A stretch of 64,000 nucleotides of DNA from Balanoglossus misakiensis (lineage: Eukaryota > Hemichordata). Position numbers and translations under genes: made by a program. The stretch covers positions 4,464,001-4,528,000 of the forward strand of contig CM082577.2 in assembly GCA_040954595.2 (NCBI GenBank). Direction: 5' to 3'. The notes under the pieces were generated by a model. The model was given only the letters and a program-made list of their open reading frames with translations, did no database searches and had not been told where the DNA came from. Below, in pieces: positions 1-13,000 of this stretch. Each line of letters begins with the position of its first letter. Positions within the stretch are counted from its first letter, which is position 1.

Positions 1-607
1 CTGCTACTGGTATTACGCGTAAACGCAACAGCCACATTCCGAAACCCACTGATCGAGATATGTGGAAACTCGTTTATTGATTAGCGTCCGCGGTTTCAAG
101 GTTGAGTATGCGGCACGGTTTAGTTGTTGTGGGTCGCTGTCCTACTTTTTGGCCGTGGAGAGGTTAATAAACAACTTTGCTCCAAAGACGGTGCCCGCGT
201 ATTTCACAAGGTCAATGACGATTTTACAGCGTGAAATGTTCAATTCAGTCCCGAAAACAAATTCGTTCAGTTTGTTGTTGTGCTCGCCATTATAACGAAG
301 GCCTAATACGCAACATAATTTCATGTGGAGTATCGCCATACGTACACCGGCCGGTGACACTGTTTGTACTACGTTATGATAGAGCAGGCGTTATGTGTTA
401 TACGCGCAGTTCGCTGTAGTGTCAAGGCAGGGTAATTATGTGAATATTAGAAAGATCCCGAAATAATTGCCTATTTACTTACTCTTGCAGTTGGTCGGTC
501 GTCGACAGGGCGATAGCTGAGTGTAAATTTTTTGAGAAACAGTTGCACGCTTCCCCCGGTAGGCTGCGACCAATACACACCGCACGTATTAAAGCAACCT
601 GCTCTTA

Positions 608-690
608 ACGGTCACGTGACACCACAAGCTCGCTCGGTGCAGAGCGAGCGAGTGTACTGGCATAGGTCACGGTCGGAGTGACCGTCTACG
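608..690. repeat. cluster of nested palindromes with a CACGTG core
   Basis: A perfect 10-base palindrome, GTCACGTGAC, contains an E-box CACGTG. It is followed by a hairpin around 630-651 (CTCGCTC paired with GAGCGAG), then by GGTCAC paired with GTGACC at about 665-682. The outer pair ACGGTCAC (608-615) and GTGACCGT (678-685) encloses the first hairpin. It could be a regulatory site or a degraded left end of the MITE whose right end lies at 877-896. Confidence 0.4.
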
Positions 691-808
691 GACCTTTCGT
701 ATTCCAAAGTACGATCGTACCGCTAGCACAAACTTCGACCAACTTGTTTCTAAACACCAATTAATAGGTTATAGGTTATGTGATATAAATCATAGCTATG
801 CAAAACCG

Positions 809-896
809 TGCACCAACTGAAAATCTGTGATTGGCTAGATCTCAATTTGCTATGGTAACAGTTGCTAAATTTACATAGGTGACTGTATACTTTTAA
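809..896. mobile_element. 5'-truncated copy of MITE family A
   Basis: This stretch matches the right half of the complete element at 49665-49846. It shares the ACTGAAAATCTGTGATTGG block, the TGCTAAATTT-type block and the terminal inverted repeat, here AGGTGACTGTATACTTTTAA with two changes. The left half is missing or too diverged to see. It lies about 1.6 kb upstream of the XDH-like start codon. Confidence 0.75.
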
Positions 897-2461
897 CATG
901 TACCGACAACTGAGTGCCAACGTAAACAAACGCAGCGTATTGCGCGATCAAAATGTTCACTTTCGATAGAATCGATCCCGTCCCAAATACATAAATTAGG
1001 CTGCAACTAGACTGTCGACAGCCGTTCGTGTCGTCCTGGCCGTTGTTTCGCGTATATAAACTGTATAGTTTCACCTTCGGCGCACGATGTCGAAATCGCT
1101 CGTGTGTGATATTGACTGCGTCGCTGTTGATAGACAACGAAGGGGTGAGCTACTGACAGACAAGGATGAAAAACATTATACGTTCACCAAGTTATTTCAG
1201 GCGGTGGAGAATTCGTAGTGTATTTTCGGCGGACAAAAGAAAGGAACGCGAAACGTTGCGCGCTATTGTGCGTTTTTTATAGAACACGAAACAACAGATT
1301 TTCAAACAAAGTACAATATGCAGGCGGATATCAAGAAAGACAAGACTCGCTGTCGGAGAAGCATAAAAGCATACCTATAGGACATGGCGGAATAAAGTTA
1401 ATGGAGTCGAGTCGTCCTGGCTGAGAATGCAGCTTGACAAATGAGTCCCCCGTAATTGCAACGAGATATCCTACCAGAAATTTTCCGCTTGTCGATTTGT
1501 ACACGCCGATGAAATTGTCAAACACACGTTAGATTCGAGTTCCGAAGTCTAACAACAAGAACTAACCCCACTAAACATGCTAAAGCTCGACCCGTATCAG
1601 GTTAGACAAAAGTAGGTCGTGTCAAAATTAAAATAGGGCAAGGTTGCGGTAAAATCGGGCAGACGATATCTCGTTATCTCTGTTCGACCTCGCAATCGGA
1701 TGTCCAGGCATGCAGGGTTGGTAACATCATGTGTGAAATAGCGTGAGATGTATCACAAATACTGGTGCAACAGTCGAACTGCATTTTGATTCCTCAAATT
1801 AACGGACTACCTAGACCTGCCCCGAGCATATGAGCTAAATCATGTCCTAGTGAATTTAATAAATTTTAGAAATGGGATCGGTCGCGTAAGTCAAAACGTC
1901 TACTGTACAAGTGCTGCATGTTTAAATTACAGAAATGAATAGGAGAGGCCATTATGTGTTATGAAAGGAAATGTAATGGTGACACTGCACCCAAACGGTA
2001 ACCTAAAAGATACATCAGATCTTATGATGTAATTGAGACCAGCTGAAAACTGAACTTCGATTTTCTCCTTTGTCGCCGCATGGCAACTCTTGTTATTCTT
2101 GCCTGCTGTGGACGATTTTTTTCCTAAGGTAATCCCTTCGGATTTCCAAAATCCCCCAGATCCCAGTATGTCACGTGGTGCATCACCTCTGGGTCCAGAA
2201 CCGTAACTTTATCCAGGTATGAAGAACGGTGTGTTTGTGTGCGAACTATTACTTTTAGGATATTTTATCCGACTTTTGGGTAGGGATACATTTAGGTGGT
2301 GAGGTCCTTTGTCGAATGTCGAATAACCCCGGTAAGAGTACACCTGTGCCACGCAATACTGCAAAACGCTGGTGATACACTTTGACGTGACGTGCGAGAC
2401 CGCCGCCAACAGTTGCGCCGTATTTGCGCTTGCCCTGCCACCCCCTTCAATTCACCGAAGC

Positions 2462-4023
2462 ATGGCTCGTTCAACTTCAGATGATGGTGCTCCTGTTGCT
2501 ACGGGAGACGCGTTTGTGTTCTTCGTGAATGGAAGGAAGGTAAGATTGGATCCCTTCTGTTCTTCTGATGTTTAAGAGCTGCTGGAGGTCACGTAACACG
2601 AGCGACGTGTCTACGTGTAAGCCAAATAGCTCACCACCTGTAACACGAAGTAGTACGCACTTGTGCTTTTCTGCTACCCTTTTCCATCGCAATTAATCCC
2701 TGTTCCAACCTCATGATCGTTGTAGGAACTCCAATCATATGAAATTGGTGGCAGTCTGTTAACGCGGGATGCACCTGATTTAAATTGTAGATTTTAAATC
2801 GTGGCCTTTTGACGGAAAAGTGTCGTAATGGAATTTGGTTTATGGGTAGATCAATGAGTATACTATTACTTGTTGTTTGGTATAGTATAGTATAGGTACA
2901 CTTTTTCACAGATAGTTGACCATCACGTGGATCCTGGGGCGTCTCTGTTATCATACCTCAGAAGAAGGTGTATCCTTTTTTGTGGATTGAGGAAGGCCAC
3001 GAATTATATGGAAACGTTAGTGTTCTGGCCACTATCTTCTGTTTCATTGGATCTTACTTTAAAATGATAAGGGAATTCGATGTGTTGCGTGTATTTGATT
3101 CTCAGGTTTGGAATTCTCCATTGGCGTTATGTTCGCGTGTGCCACCCACTGAAAATCTTCCATGGCATACTGTCTACCTTTGATGTACATGTAAAATGAC
3201 ACTTGGGTGGCACGAGAAAGAAATATACTCGGGCGTTTCCTTGACAACATTACAGTACATTTAAAGGGAGCCAAATACAGCTGTGGTGAAGGCGGCTGTG
3301 GTGCATGTACTGTCATGCTATCAAGATATGACAGTTTACAAAAGAAGATATTGTATCCACTTCAATTACATCTTGAACTACATGTAGTTACCTTAAACAT
3401 GTGTTTGTTCGTTAGGGAATATACTTACTTGAAAGAAACTGGTGAACGATTAAAATGTCAATTTGTCATTTGCGATTTTCCTCTGACAATGTTGACATTA
3501 AGACACCATGCTATCAATGCCTGCTACACGCCAATCTGTGCTGTACATGGCATGGCCGTGACTACAGTGGAAGGAATCGGTTCAACAAGAACTAAACTGC
3601 ATCCAGTACAGGTAGGCACAGTGCCGTTGCGTTTCTATACCCAGGTGAACAACCGTAAATTGAACGGGAAACCCAGCAAAATGATCACTGAGGCTTCTGT
3701 CCTTGCCCCCGACAGACAACAAAACGCAAATCAAAGTATTATATCTGTAACTTACCAGATGAACACAATTTACACACAATTATGCCAGTGTGAAAAATTC
3801 ATGACAGACTGGCTGGTTTTGATATCCTATATAGGAACGTCTTGCAAAGGCCCATGGGATACAGTGTGGATTCTGCACTCCCGGAATGGTAATGTCCATG
3901 TACACACTGCTACGAAACAATCCGCAGCCACACAGTGCTGACATCCCGTATTCCCTGACTGGAAACTTGTGTCGATGCACAGGGTATCGGCCAATATTGG
4001 AAGGACTACAAACATTCGCTAAG
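2462..4023 (+). other. XDH-like N-terminal 2x[2Fe-2S] domain (exons 1-5)
   Basis: Residues 1-177. The plant-ferredoxin-type cluster ligands are C55, C60, C63 (GEGGCGAC) and C85. The second cluster uses C125 and C128 (QCGFCTPG) plus C160 and C162 ([10 protein letters not shown]). Both sets are complete, so the electron path from the molybdenum site to the flavin should exist. Intron 3 (3353-3502) is 150 nt long and open in frame, so a read-through product is possible. Confidence 0.95.
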
Positions 4024-7000
4024 GTAACGAAGCATGCTATAAACATGAATTGTTTTTTTTGTTGCGGATGAACATTATCAGCAGAAAAGCAACACCTCAA
4101 GGCAAACATGAACGAACGTCAGACCAATGCATTCAGTTGCAGAACGCCCCAAAACATGTAGACAAATTGTTGATGGAAGTTATAACCTCATAGGTTATAC
4201 ATTTTATACCACCAAATGTGATGAACAGATTTGTGGATGAACTGTGTATGGGACCATATATGACGTACATATGCGTCAATTGGTGTTGCAATACGATCCA
4301 TCACAGCTGGATTGTATTTATGACCTGGGCCCCTCTTTCTTCCAGAACGGTTGCTGTGGAAACCCACCTGCGTGTCAGGGTCTAGGAGACGAAGACAGTG
4401 ATGTGAGTGTAATCAAAATGAAATGAGAAAAATATGAAACATAATACAGATCCTATTGACAGCTATATCTTACTAAATTTATAAATTAACGATTTGAAAA
4501 TTGTTTACCGTTAGGCTATTATACTTTCATGTTTCCACCTTGTGTTATAAGTGTCCATCTTCCTTTGTCTTTTTTCAGATGGTGTCTGGACTTTTCACAC
4601 CGAGTGATTTTGCACCTTATGATCCAACGCAAGAACCTATATTTCCTCCCGAATTGCAGGTATTAAATTGCAACATAAACCACAGCTGACTTTGTTCAGC
4701 GTGAGACACGTGCTTTCTTGATTTGTATGTCAAAAGACATTTTCTCGTCAACCAACTACTTATTTGATTTTGAGGCTTTTGGTCCCGGATGATTGGTAGC
4801 ATATCCAACTTTACCACGGTTCGTCATCTTCATGGTTTAACCATTCTGCGTGCGTGCAATATCATAGCACATCAATTGGTGACTTTTGTTTCTCTGGTGG
4901 TCATTTAGCTGGATGGCGGTTACTTTTCCAGACTTGCGAAGTTTACCAGCAAGTCAACGACGTGGATGCGCCCGACGACACTTAAGGACCTGCTGCGACT
5001 GAAGTCAGAAATGCCCAATGCGGTTCTTGTCGTTGGAAATGCTGAAGTCGGTAAGATCTATTGGTATTAGAGAGAATGGTTGATAGCAGAGGTATAATGT
5101 GTCAATGCAATAATCTATACGAACATGTTCATGTGAAAGAGCGTTCATATGATGTTGATGTTTAGAATGCCACCATAAACAATGTCACATGAAAATACAG
5201 CTTAACACTTTCTCCGAATGTCTGAAGGATTTGAGCCCAATATCAAAAAGATGCAACACAAGACTATGCTGTCAGTGTCGCACGTCACAGAACTGTGCCA
5301 AGTTGTTGTCGGTGATGACGCAGTCACCCTGGGATCGTCTGTTAAACTGAGTCACGTGTGTGAAGTGCTGGAGAAACGTGTTGAAGAACTACCAAGTGAG
5401 TAAATCTTTACCACGAAAATAGGTCACTTTCTTGACCCCCATGTATGACCTTACGTCCTTGTACTTCCGGTCGCTGGTATGGGGTTGTAAACATTCAACA
5501 TTTTGGTACAAGAAATGTGCACCAAATTTCTTGAAAAAGCTGTTGATTTTTGAAATCGCTTTTCAGGCTGTAATGGGCAAGTGTACGCGGAATTGCTGAA
5601 AATGCTTCATCTAGTTGGAGATTGTCAACTGAGGAATATGTCTGTAAGTGTTGAGCTCCTCAATCTCTTGAAATTGCCAGATATGAATTTAAACCCCACT
5701 ACTCGACGTCATCACAGCAAATACAAATATATACGTATGTATTATAATTCTAAACTATCATTCACAGTGTTTTTTTTGCTTCCACAGGGAATTGGTAGTC
5801 ACGTGATGTCAGCAAGTCCTTTGTCTGATATTATTCCTTTATTGATGGCGGCGGGAGCTACAGTATCTATCGCCTCTGTGAGGGGTCAGTGTCATCGTTC
5901 TTTGGCCCGTTTACAGTAGCGTGTTATAACCCGGCATTTCATTGGTGTTGCAGTCATCACATGTAAAGTAAAACTTTAACGACGCCCTGCTAAATCAAGA
6001 GAAGTGAATTGATTGGGAGTAAACCGAACTATTTATATCTTGTGTAGGAGTGTTTCTAGCCTACTGATTTTTTTTATCTTGTTTTGAGACAACTTTTCCA
6101 ACAAACTCTTTTAAATTGGACTTTATATTATGGTACACAAATAATCATCAATCAATTTTGCAGGAGGAAATCGTACCTTGCTGCTGGACAACTCCTTCTT
6201 CACCGGATACAGGAAAACGTGTTTGAGTCCAGATGAAATATTGGTATCCTTGAGTATACCCATTTCAGCAAAGGTTGGCTTCCTTTTTAACCTATTATAA
6301 TCGCTTTAACAATCGCTATCAAAATGCCTTCTTTGAAATGTTAAGGTTTAAGATATCGCTGACAGGAAATTTCTCGTTTTTTTGTGCCAACAGTCCCAGC
6401 AACGCCATGCTCCCACTGTGTGCATGTACTTTATTTTGAGATTGGTTGGGCCCCAAGAACGGAATAAGTCAAATCTCACAATTTATATTCTCGCATCGAA
6501 AATATGTGGCCAAATATCTTTTGGACCTCGATGTTAAGTTTTCACTTCTCACAATTAAGGTCGTCGTCTTTCTAATATTTCGTGCGTATAGAATGAATTC
6601 TTCGCCGGGTATAAGGTCCAAAAACTGGTGTCCCGCCGTGACGCAGACGTTGCCGTGGTAAATGCCGCTTTCAGAGTTCTGTTCGAGGAAAACACAGATG
6701 TTGTTAAGGAGGCTGCGCTGTGCTTTGGAGGAACTGGACCAACTGTTGTCTTGGCAACCAGTGTTGCGGAGAAAATGGTTGGAAGGTAAGGTTGTCTGTA
6801 CATTATGCGAATTTGTATGTACATGTACATTATTGGCAGAATAATAATACTGTTATTTTTGTATTTAATTTTCACAAGGACCTGGAATGAAAATCTCCTG
6901 CAGGATGTCCAGCATATGCTAAGTACAGATATTCTGCTCTCTCCCAATGGCGGGATGGTTGAATACAGGAAATCGTTACTGCAGAGTTTCTTCTTTAAGT

Positions 7001-10000
7001 TCTACCTGAAGGTGCAAAATGGTTTAAGTGATCGCGTGGTCAGTAGTAGTCTTTCCTTCATTGTTTACAGCATTTAGCTTTCTTCATAATTTAAATTATC
7101 GAATAATTAATTATCGTCTTCATGAATGAATGTAAGCAATGGAAAGTCTTGTCTTTTCTTTTTGTTTCTGTCAACATGCTACCAGCATGCCAGCTATGCA
7201 GGGGGTTACAAGTCTGTTACAAGTGCTGACAAATCAGCAATATTGGACACAGAGAGACATGTAACCACGGGTACTCAACTTTATCAGGTAGGTCTTGGTG
7301 AAGTGTTGGTAGATTAGTTGACAGACAGACAGACAGACAAACAGACATGGTTTATTGCCAACCAGCAAACGAATGTAATTCCACCACGGTGTCAAAAAAC
7401 TATGCACAAGTACAAACATCTAGTATTCCCGCCTTTTTAGGCTGTACCTGAAGAACAATCGACCACTGATCCAGTCGGACGCCCAGTGATGCATGACTCT
7501 GGATTTCAGTTGGTGACTGGCGAAGCAGTCTTCTGTAATGATATACACGAAGAACCAGGTAACGTTGATGAGTACTAGTACTCCATCGTCATCCTCATAA
7601 AATTAGTTTCTGTCGCGGATTTTAATACATGCAAGATTAGTCAGAAGATTATCTACCCTGTCTGAACTTCTTTGTCAATATATCATCTGCGTTTGTGTGA
7701 GTTAGACGTGCACAATAAATTTATACCGTTATCTAATTTGTCGTCATTAGGCGAACTGCACATGGCCGTTGTGTTCAGCACTCGACCGAATGCCAAAATA
7801 ATGTGAGTATGAATTAACATTGCGTATATGAGCTCATGTTTATTAAATGCTATTATTGTAGAGGGGATTTTGTTGGAAATGAATCATTATGAGATCAAAT
7901 GCAAGGAAGCAATATATCAAGACAATTTGGAGAACAGTGCCCTGAGTGCTGCATTTTTTACTTTTTAACTGGAAAATGTCCATGGACTCTTTCTTCAGTT
8001 TAATCTGCTCCAAAAGAACCAACGTCTCATTGCCTTCTGTTTAATCTGTCTCCTCGATAGCTCTGTTGACACATCAACCGCATTGTCATTGGATGGTGTC
8101 CACGGTTACGTAGATGCTGCAGATGTTCCCGGTAAGAACACGTGGGCTGGCCGAAATCCAGCTGATGAAGATACAGAAATCTTTGCCACAGACAAAGTAA
8201 GTTGTTGCAATGATGTCATGGCTGGAGTCCAGATATTTGCATTTGGGAATGTGTTGAGATAATCGTTAACCAGACATGGTCATGGGTGAATGAAATATTT
8301 GCAACAATTTCAATTCAGGTTATTCATGTTGGCCAGCCTATTGGAGGGATACTTGCCGAGACACCAGAGTTGGCGCGCAAAGCGGTTAAACTTGTCAATG
8401 TTATTTATGAAGACAAAGATTGCATTCTGACCATACAGGTAAGGGTCAGTGTATGTACCAGTCATTGTGTGATACATAGCCAAATTTTCTAGCGCCGCAC
8501 ATGAGGAGGTAAAGGTTTGGTTATGGTATACTGCTCGCCAGAGTTACTCCACTTGCATAAGAAATTGTGTCGCCACGCGAGATCTCGCAAGGTCTCTTGG
8601 AGGTCGGGAAATGGTCAATTGGAAATCAACACAAAGCATTATTACCATACAATGTATATGACCAGCAAAAGTCAATCGATTTTCATAGGACGCAATTAAA
8701 CATAACTCATTCTACCAACCTGCCCGGATGGTTGAAGAAGGAAATGTGGCGCTGGGACTAGAAACATCAGACCACGTGGTGGAAGGAGAAGTGTACGTTG
8801 GTGCTCAGAGCCATTTCTACATGGAGACACAGAGGTGCGTTGTCAAGCCAGGGGAGAAGGATGAAATGACAGTTTTGTCATCGACCCAGTGGCCAATGTA
8901 TGTTCAGGTTAGTTGATATATATATTGGAACTTATAGTCACATTTCTGCTTTATTTAGCCAAAGGTATGAATGGAAAATATTTGTTTCGTATTCTCTTTT
9001 GACAGACACACGTGGCTGAAGCACTCGGCGTGTCTGCTAGCAAGGTCACTGTCAATGTTCGGAGAGTTGGCGGTGCGTTTGGCGGCAAGGAATACACACC
9101 AGCATTCCTGGCGAAAATGTGTGCAGTTGCCGCCAAAAAGTGAGTAACCGACAAAATGTGTTAAAAACTGTTCAATTGCGATGGATGGCGTACTTGTCGT
9201 TGATGATATACCTTTCTGATGATTTACATATTCTTGCAACCCAGATCAGGAAAACCTGTGCGTTTAATACTTGGAAGAGACGAGGATATGCAGTTTACTG
9301 GTACCAGGCATTCCGCACTGGCAAGATACAAAGTTGGTTGCAGTCAGGATGGACTGCTGAGGGCGCTAGACGTGGAACTGTTCATGAATGCTGGCTGTAC
9401 TGAAGGAGTGTCGATTGTGGTAGGCGATATATTTTTTTTGTAAATTTGAACAAATCTATATCAACACGTGCACTTTCTATCTTTTGCTACTTCGGTTGCA
9501 ATTTATATAGCCCTCTCCTACAAAGGCAATGAATGACTTTCTTCCGTACAATATACTTAGAGGTTTACATATAAATTGTTTTGGGCATTCTGATTAACTA
9601 AAAGGTGAGGGGCCAGAGTATTTGGAGGCATTTTCTTCCAACAACGATCATGCAACTCAAATGTTAATGTTATCTCAAATAAAACAGATAACCACAAAAC
9701 CAGATAAGAGCACAAAAAGGAGTAAATTTAACTCAATATAAGACTTCAGATGGCGTATTTTAACCTCTCTGTAGTTGTTTGGTATGGTATTCACACAACT
9801 GCACAACGCCTACAAAATCCCTGCCTACAAGATTGCTGGCAAGATGTGCAAAACCAACATTTCATCTTGCATGCCGATGAGAGGCGCCGGTACACCGAAA
9901 GCTATGGCAATCATTGAAATGATTATGGATGATGTTGCCCACAAGTCTGGAATTCCCCGCGAAAAGGTAACTTACCGATTTTTCTGTTTTGTATGGACCA

Positions 10001-13000
10001 AAATCATTAAATTCTCACCATCTACATTTATACACGTATACATTCTTTACAAATCGAAACGGTCTTCTGAGATTCACACGACCTTTTACCTCATATAGAA
10101 AGACAACTACGCTCTTATACTAATCACTTTGGAATTTTCACTGATAGCTACGTGAAATGAATTTATACAAGGAGGGCGATGTGAATAATCTATACCAAGA
10201 ACTCCCAGATATCGTTAACTTGCGAAGATGCTGGGATGAATGCCTTAAGAGAAGTGACTATTCCAAACGCAGAACAGAGATTGATAATTTCAACAGGTAA
10301 GCATATAACTGAAGCTAAAACCATACCTTTTTTAATTTGCTACAGATGCGGTAATGACCTCGTCCCATTATTGTGTTAAAAGACATAGGACAGTTTCATG
10401 AAATTTTATTACTAAATTGTACAATGTTAACCATACATGTGTGTATTTTCATAATACGGGAGCGCGTTAAGTGCATATTTTAACTGGCAGGTGTATACAC
10501 ATTCTGTTTCCAGTGCAAATCGTTGGAAGAAAAGGGGTCTAGCTATTCTACCGCTGAAGCGAGTCCTGGGATTACCAGTGTCTACTTATAACCAGGTACA
10601 TGTAATTATCTTTCACCAAAAAGTTTTTCTTTTGCACTGAGAAAGTTTTTTTTTCATCTTTGCGAGCTTGTCTCGATTGAGCAGGACATATTGAAAAGTT
10701 GCTTAACAAGAATGATTAATGTGTATGTTCAACGTTTGAAGGCCACCTCGCTCGTTCTAATCTACCCGGATGGGTCTGTGCTGATCAGTCATGGCGGCGT
10801 CGAACTGGGGCAGGGACTGCACACCAAGATTGCGCAGATTGCCAGCCGCGCCCTGCGCATACCTCCAGAACTCGTGCACATCAAGGAGACCAGCACTGAT
10901 AAGGCGCCAAACAATTCAGCAACAGCCGGCTCGGCGGGAACTGACTTGCAAGGAAATTCTGTGAAGGTGAGGCAATCATCTACCTGTAGGAGTTTTTGTG
11001 TTTTACATCATTTTGTTGATTATATGAGAATCTTTGTAAACTGGCCGAGACAGAACCTTGCACACTGTGTGCGTGGTATCTGAATTACAAGCTTGTTGCA
11101 AAGCGATAACTAGTAGATTCAAGACAGGATTTAATTTTGTATTTATAAATATAGATGCATTCATGTATTATAATTAACCATGACTAATACCTGATTTCGT
11201 TACCTTTGTCTGCTGACATCACAGAACGCTTGTGAAATCCTGCTAAATAGATTGGAGCCATTTATACATGAGAAGCCTAAGGGGTCCTGGAAGGACTGGG
11301 TAGGTAGCGTAGAGCTGTGCAATTCCTCGCTAGGGGGTCATATTACATTATAATAATTGCATTGTGGGTAAAAAGGTCGACATTTTAGAGCTGCAAAATT
11401 TCTATTTGATCAAATATACCTTTTACACTTGTCGTTTCAGGTGAATGCTGCATACATGAATAGGGTCAGTCTATCTGCGTCTGGATTTTACAAGTAAATT
11501 GATGCATTATTATTCATGACATTTCGCACCAATTCCTATTGTGGAAGCGAGTGGTGATAACATATATTAATACCGGAAACAGCGTAATTTGTGAATCAAA
11601 ACCACACATGTACTATATCAGACCTGGTTTTGCTACAGATCACATTAAATGATGTATGTTAGCCTATTTTCGTATGAGATTAACGAAGGATACCGATTTC
11701 GTGGTTTATCTGCATTGATTAAAATGATATCTTGACTTGCTCCCGTCATAACAGTGCAATGAATAGAGAACGTTTAGTGGCATTCTTTTATTTGCAGATA
11801 TCCAGTAAAAGTTCACTTGGACTGGGACAACTTAAAGGGGAGCACTGCCCAGTACTATTTCAGCTACGGTGCAGGCTGCTGCGAAGTGGAGGTCGACTGC
11901 TTGACCGGGGATCACCAGTTGAAGCGAACTGACCTGGTGATGGATGTTGGGGAGAGTCTGAATCCAGCCTTGGATATAGGACAGGTAGGCCTATAATTGG
12001 CATTTGTGTCTGAACATTATTATACCATTGTCAATGCTGCGATCTTGTATAGCACACACCCATTACTTATACTGTGACCACGTGACATGTATTTTCGAAG
12101 TTATTTCGAAAAAAGCTACTTCTTTGCCAAAAAGTGCTATGTGAGATCTCCGTGAAATTTAAGCGATCGAGTGATGGCAGTCATGTCATTTATAACAGCG
12201 CTGAACAACGAAATATCTGATGATCAAGTCCCGGAGACGACAGTGATTTAAGCTGAATTTCACTAACATTGATATTCGTATTTAGCAATCCTCTTCCCTG
12301 ATATTTATATCGAGATTTCGCACTGTACTCCATTGGTTGTTATAAAGAATGAAATATTGACGTGAAATTTCTTGCAGATCGAAGGTGCATTTCTGCAGGG
12401 CTATGGTTTGTACACGTCAGAGGAACTGCGATATTCAAACCAGGGTAAACTGTTGACAAAGGGTCCCGGGATGTACAGGGTGCCTCAGATTGGTGACATC
12501 CCAAGCCAGTTCAATGTGACGCTGCTGAAACGGGCGCCGTGCAAAGTTGGGCTGTATTCGTCAAAGGTGAGGTTAATCAAAATAGGGATCTGCAAGGCTG
12601 GCGTTGATAATAGCCTGTGAGGCCTGGAAAATCATTTTACAGGGTTCTAGTGGCATCTGTTGGTTTTCTTTGTGGTGATACTGACTCTATAACACTGAGA
12701 GACGGAAACGCGATGAGTATAAAGGTAACATTCCTTGAAATGTAGAAACTATATGAGAAAGGAGTTTAATGCCAAAAACGTGTGGCAATGAGTTGCTTCC
12801 ATGATCTGTGCGATAGAACAGTGTCTTTGTGTAGGCGCAGCCATATTTACAAGACACGTTTGATCGTCAGTAGCGAACATAAGTAGACTCTCTCACAGCC
12901 CCTGTCGTCGTCTAGGCAGGCTAATGGACACCAAACGGTGCTTCTCCCTTGCCAAACGGTTGAGGGCGCGTCAGTGAAGAGCCTTGTAGTGAATCGTGGG

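Larger units (their letters stand above)
1..2461. other. 5' flank of the XDH-like gene, no recognised gene
   Basis: No open frame here resembles a known protein, and the short ORFs lack splice context. The stretch holds a cluster of palindromes at 608-690 and a 5'-truncated MITE copy at 809-896. The bases just before 2462 should contain the promoter and 5' UTR of the XDH-like gene, but I see no convincing TATA box. Additional noncoding exons cannot be excluded. Confidence 0.6.

Noticed and set aside
3207-3941. 244-codon continuous open frame
   Set aside because: It merges XDH-like exons 3 and 4 with introns. After exon 4 it runs in the wrong frame for exon 5, so it is not a separate gene.
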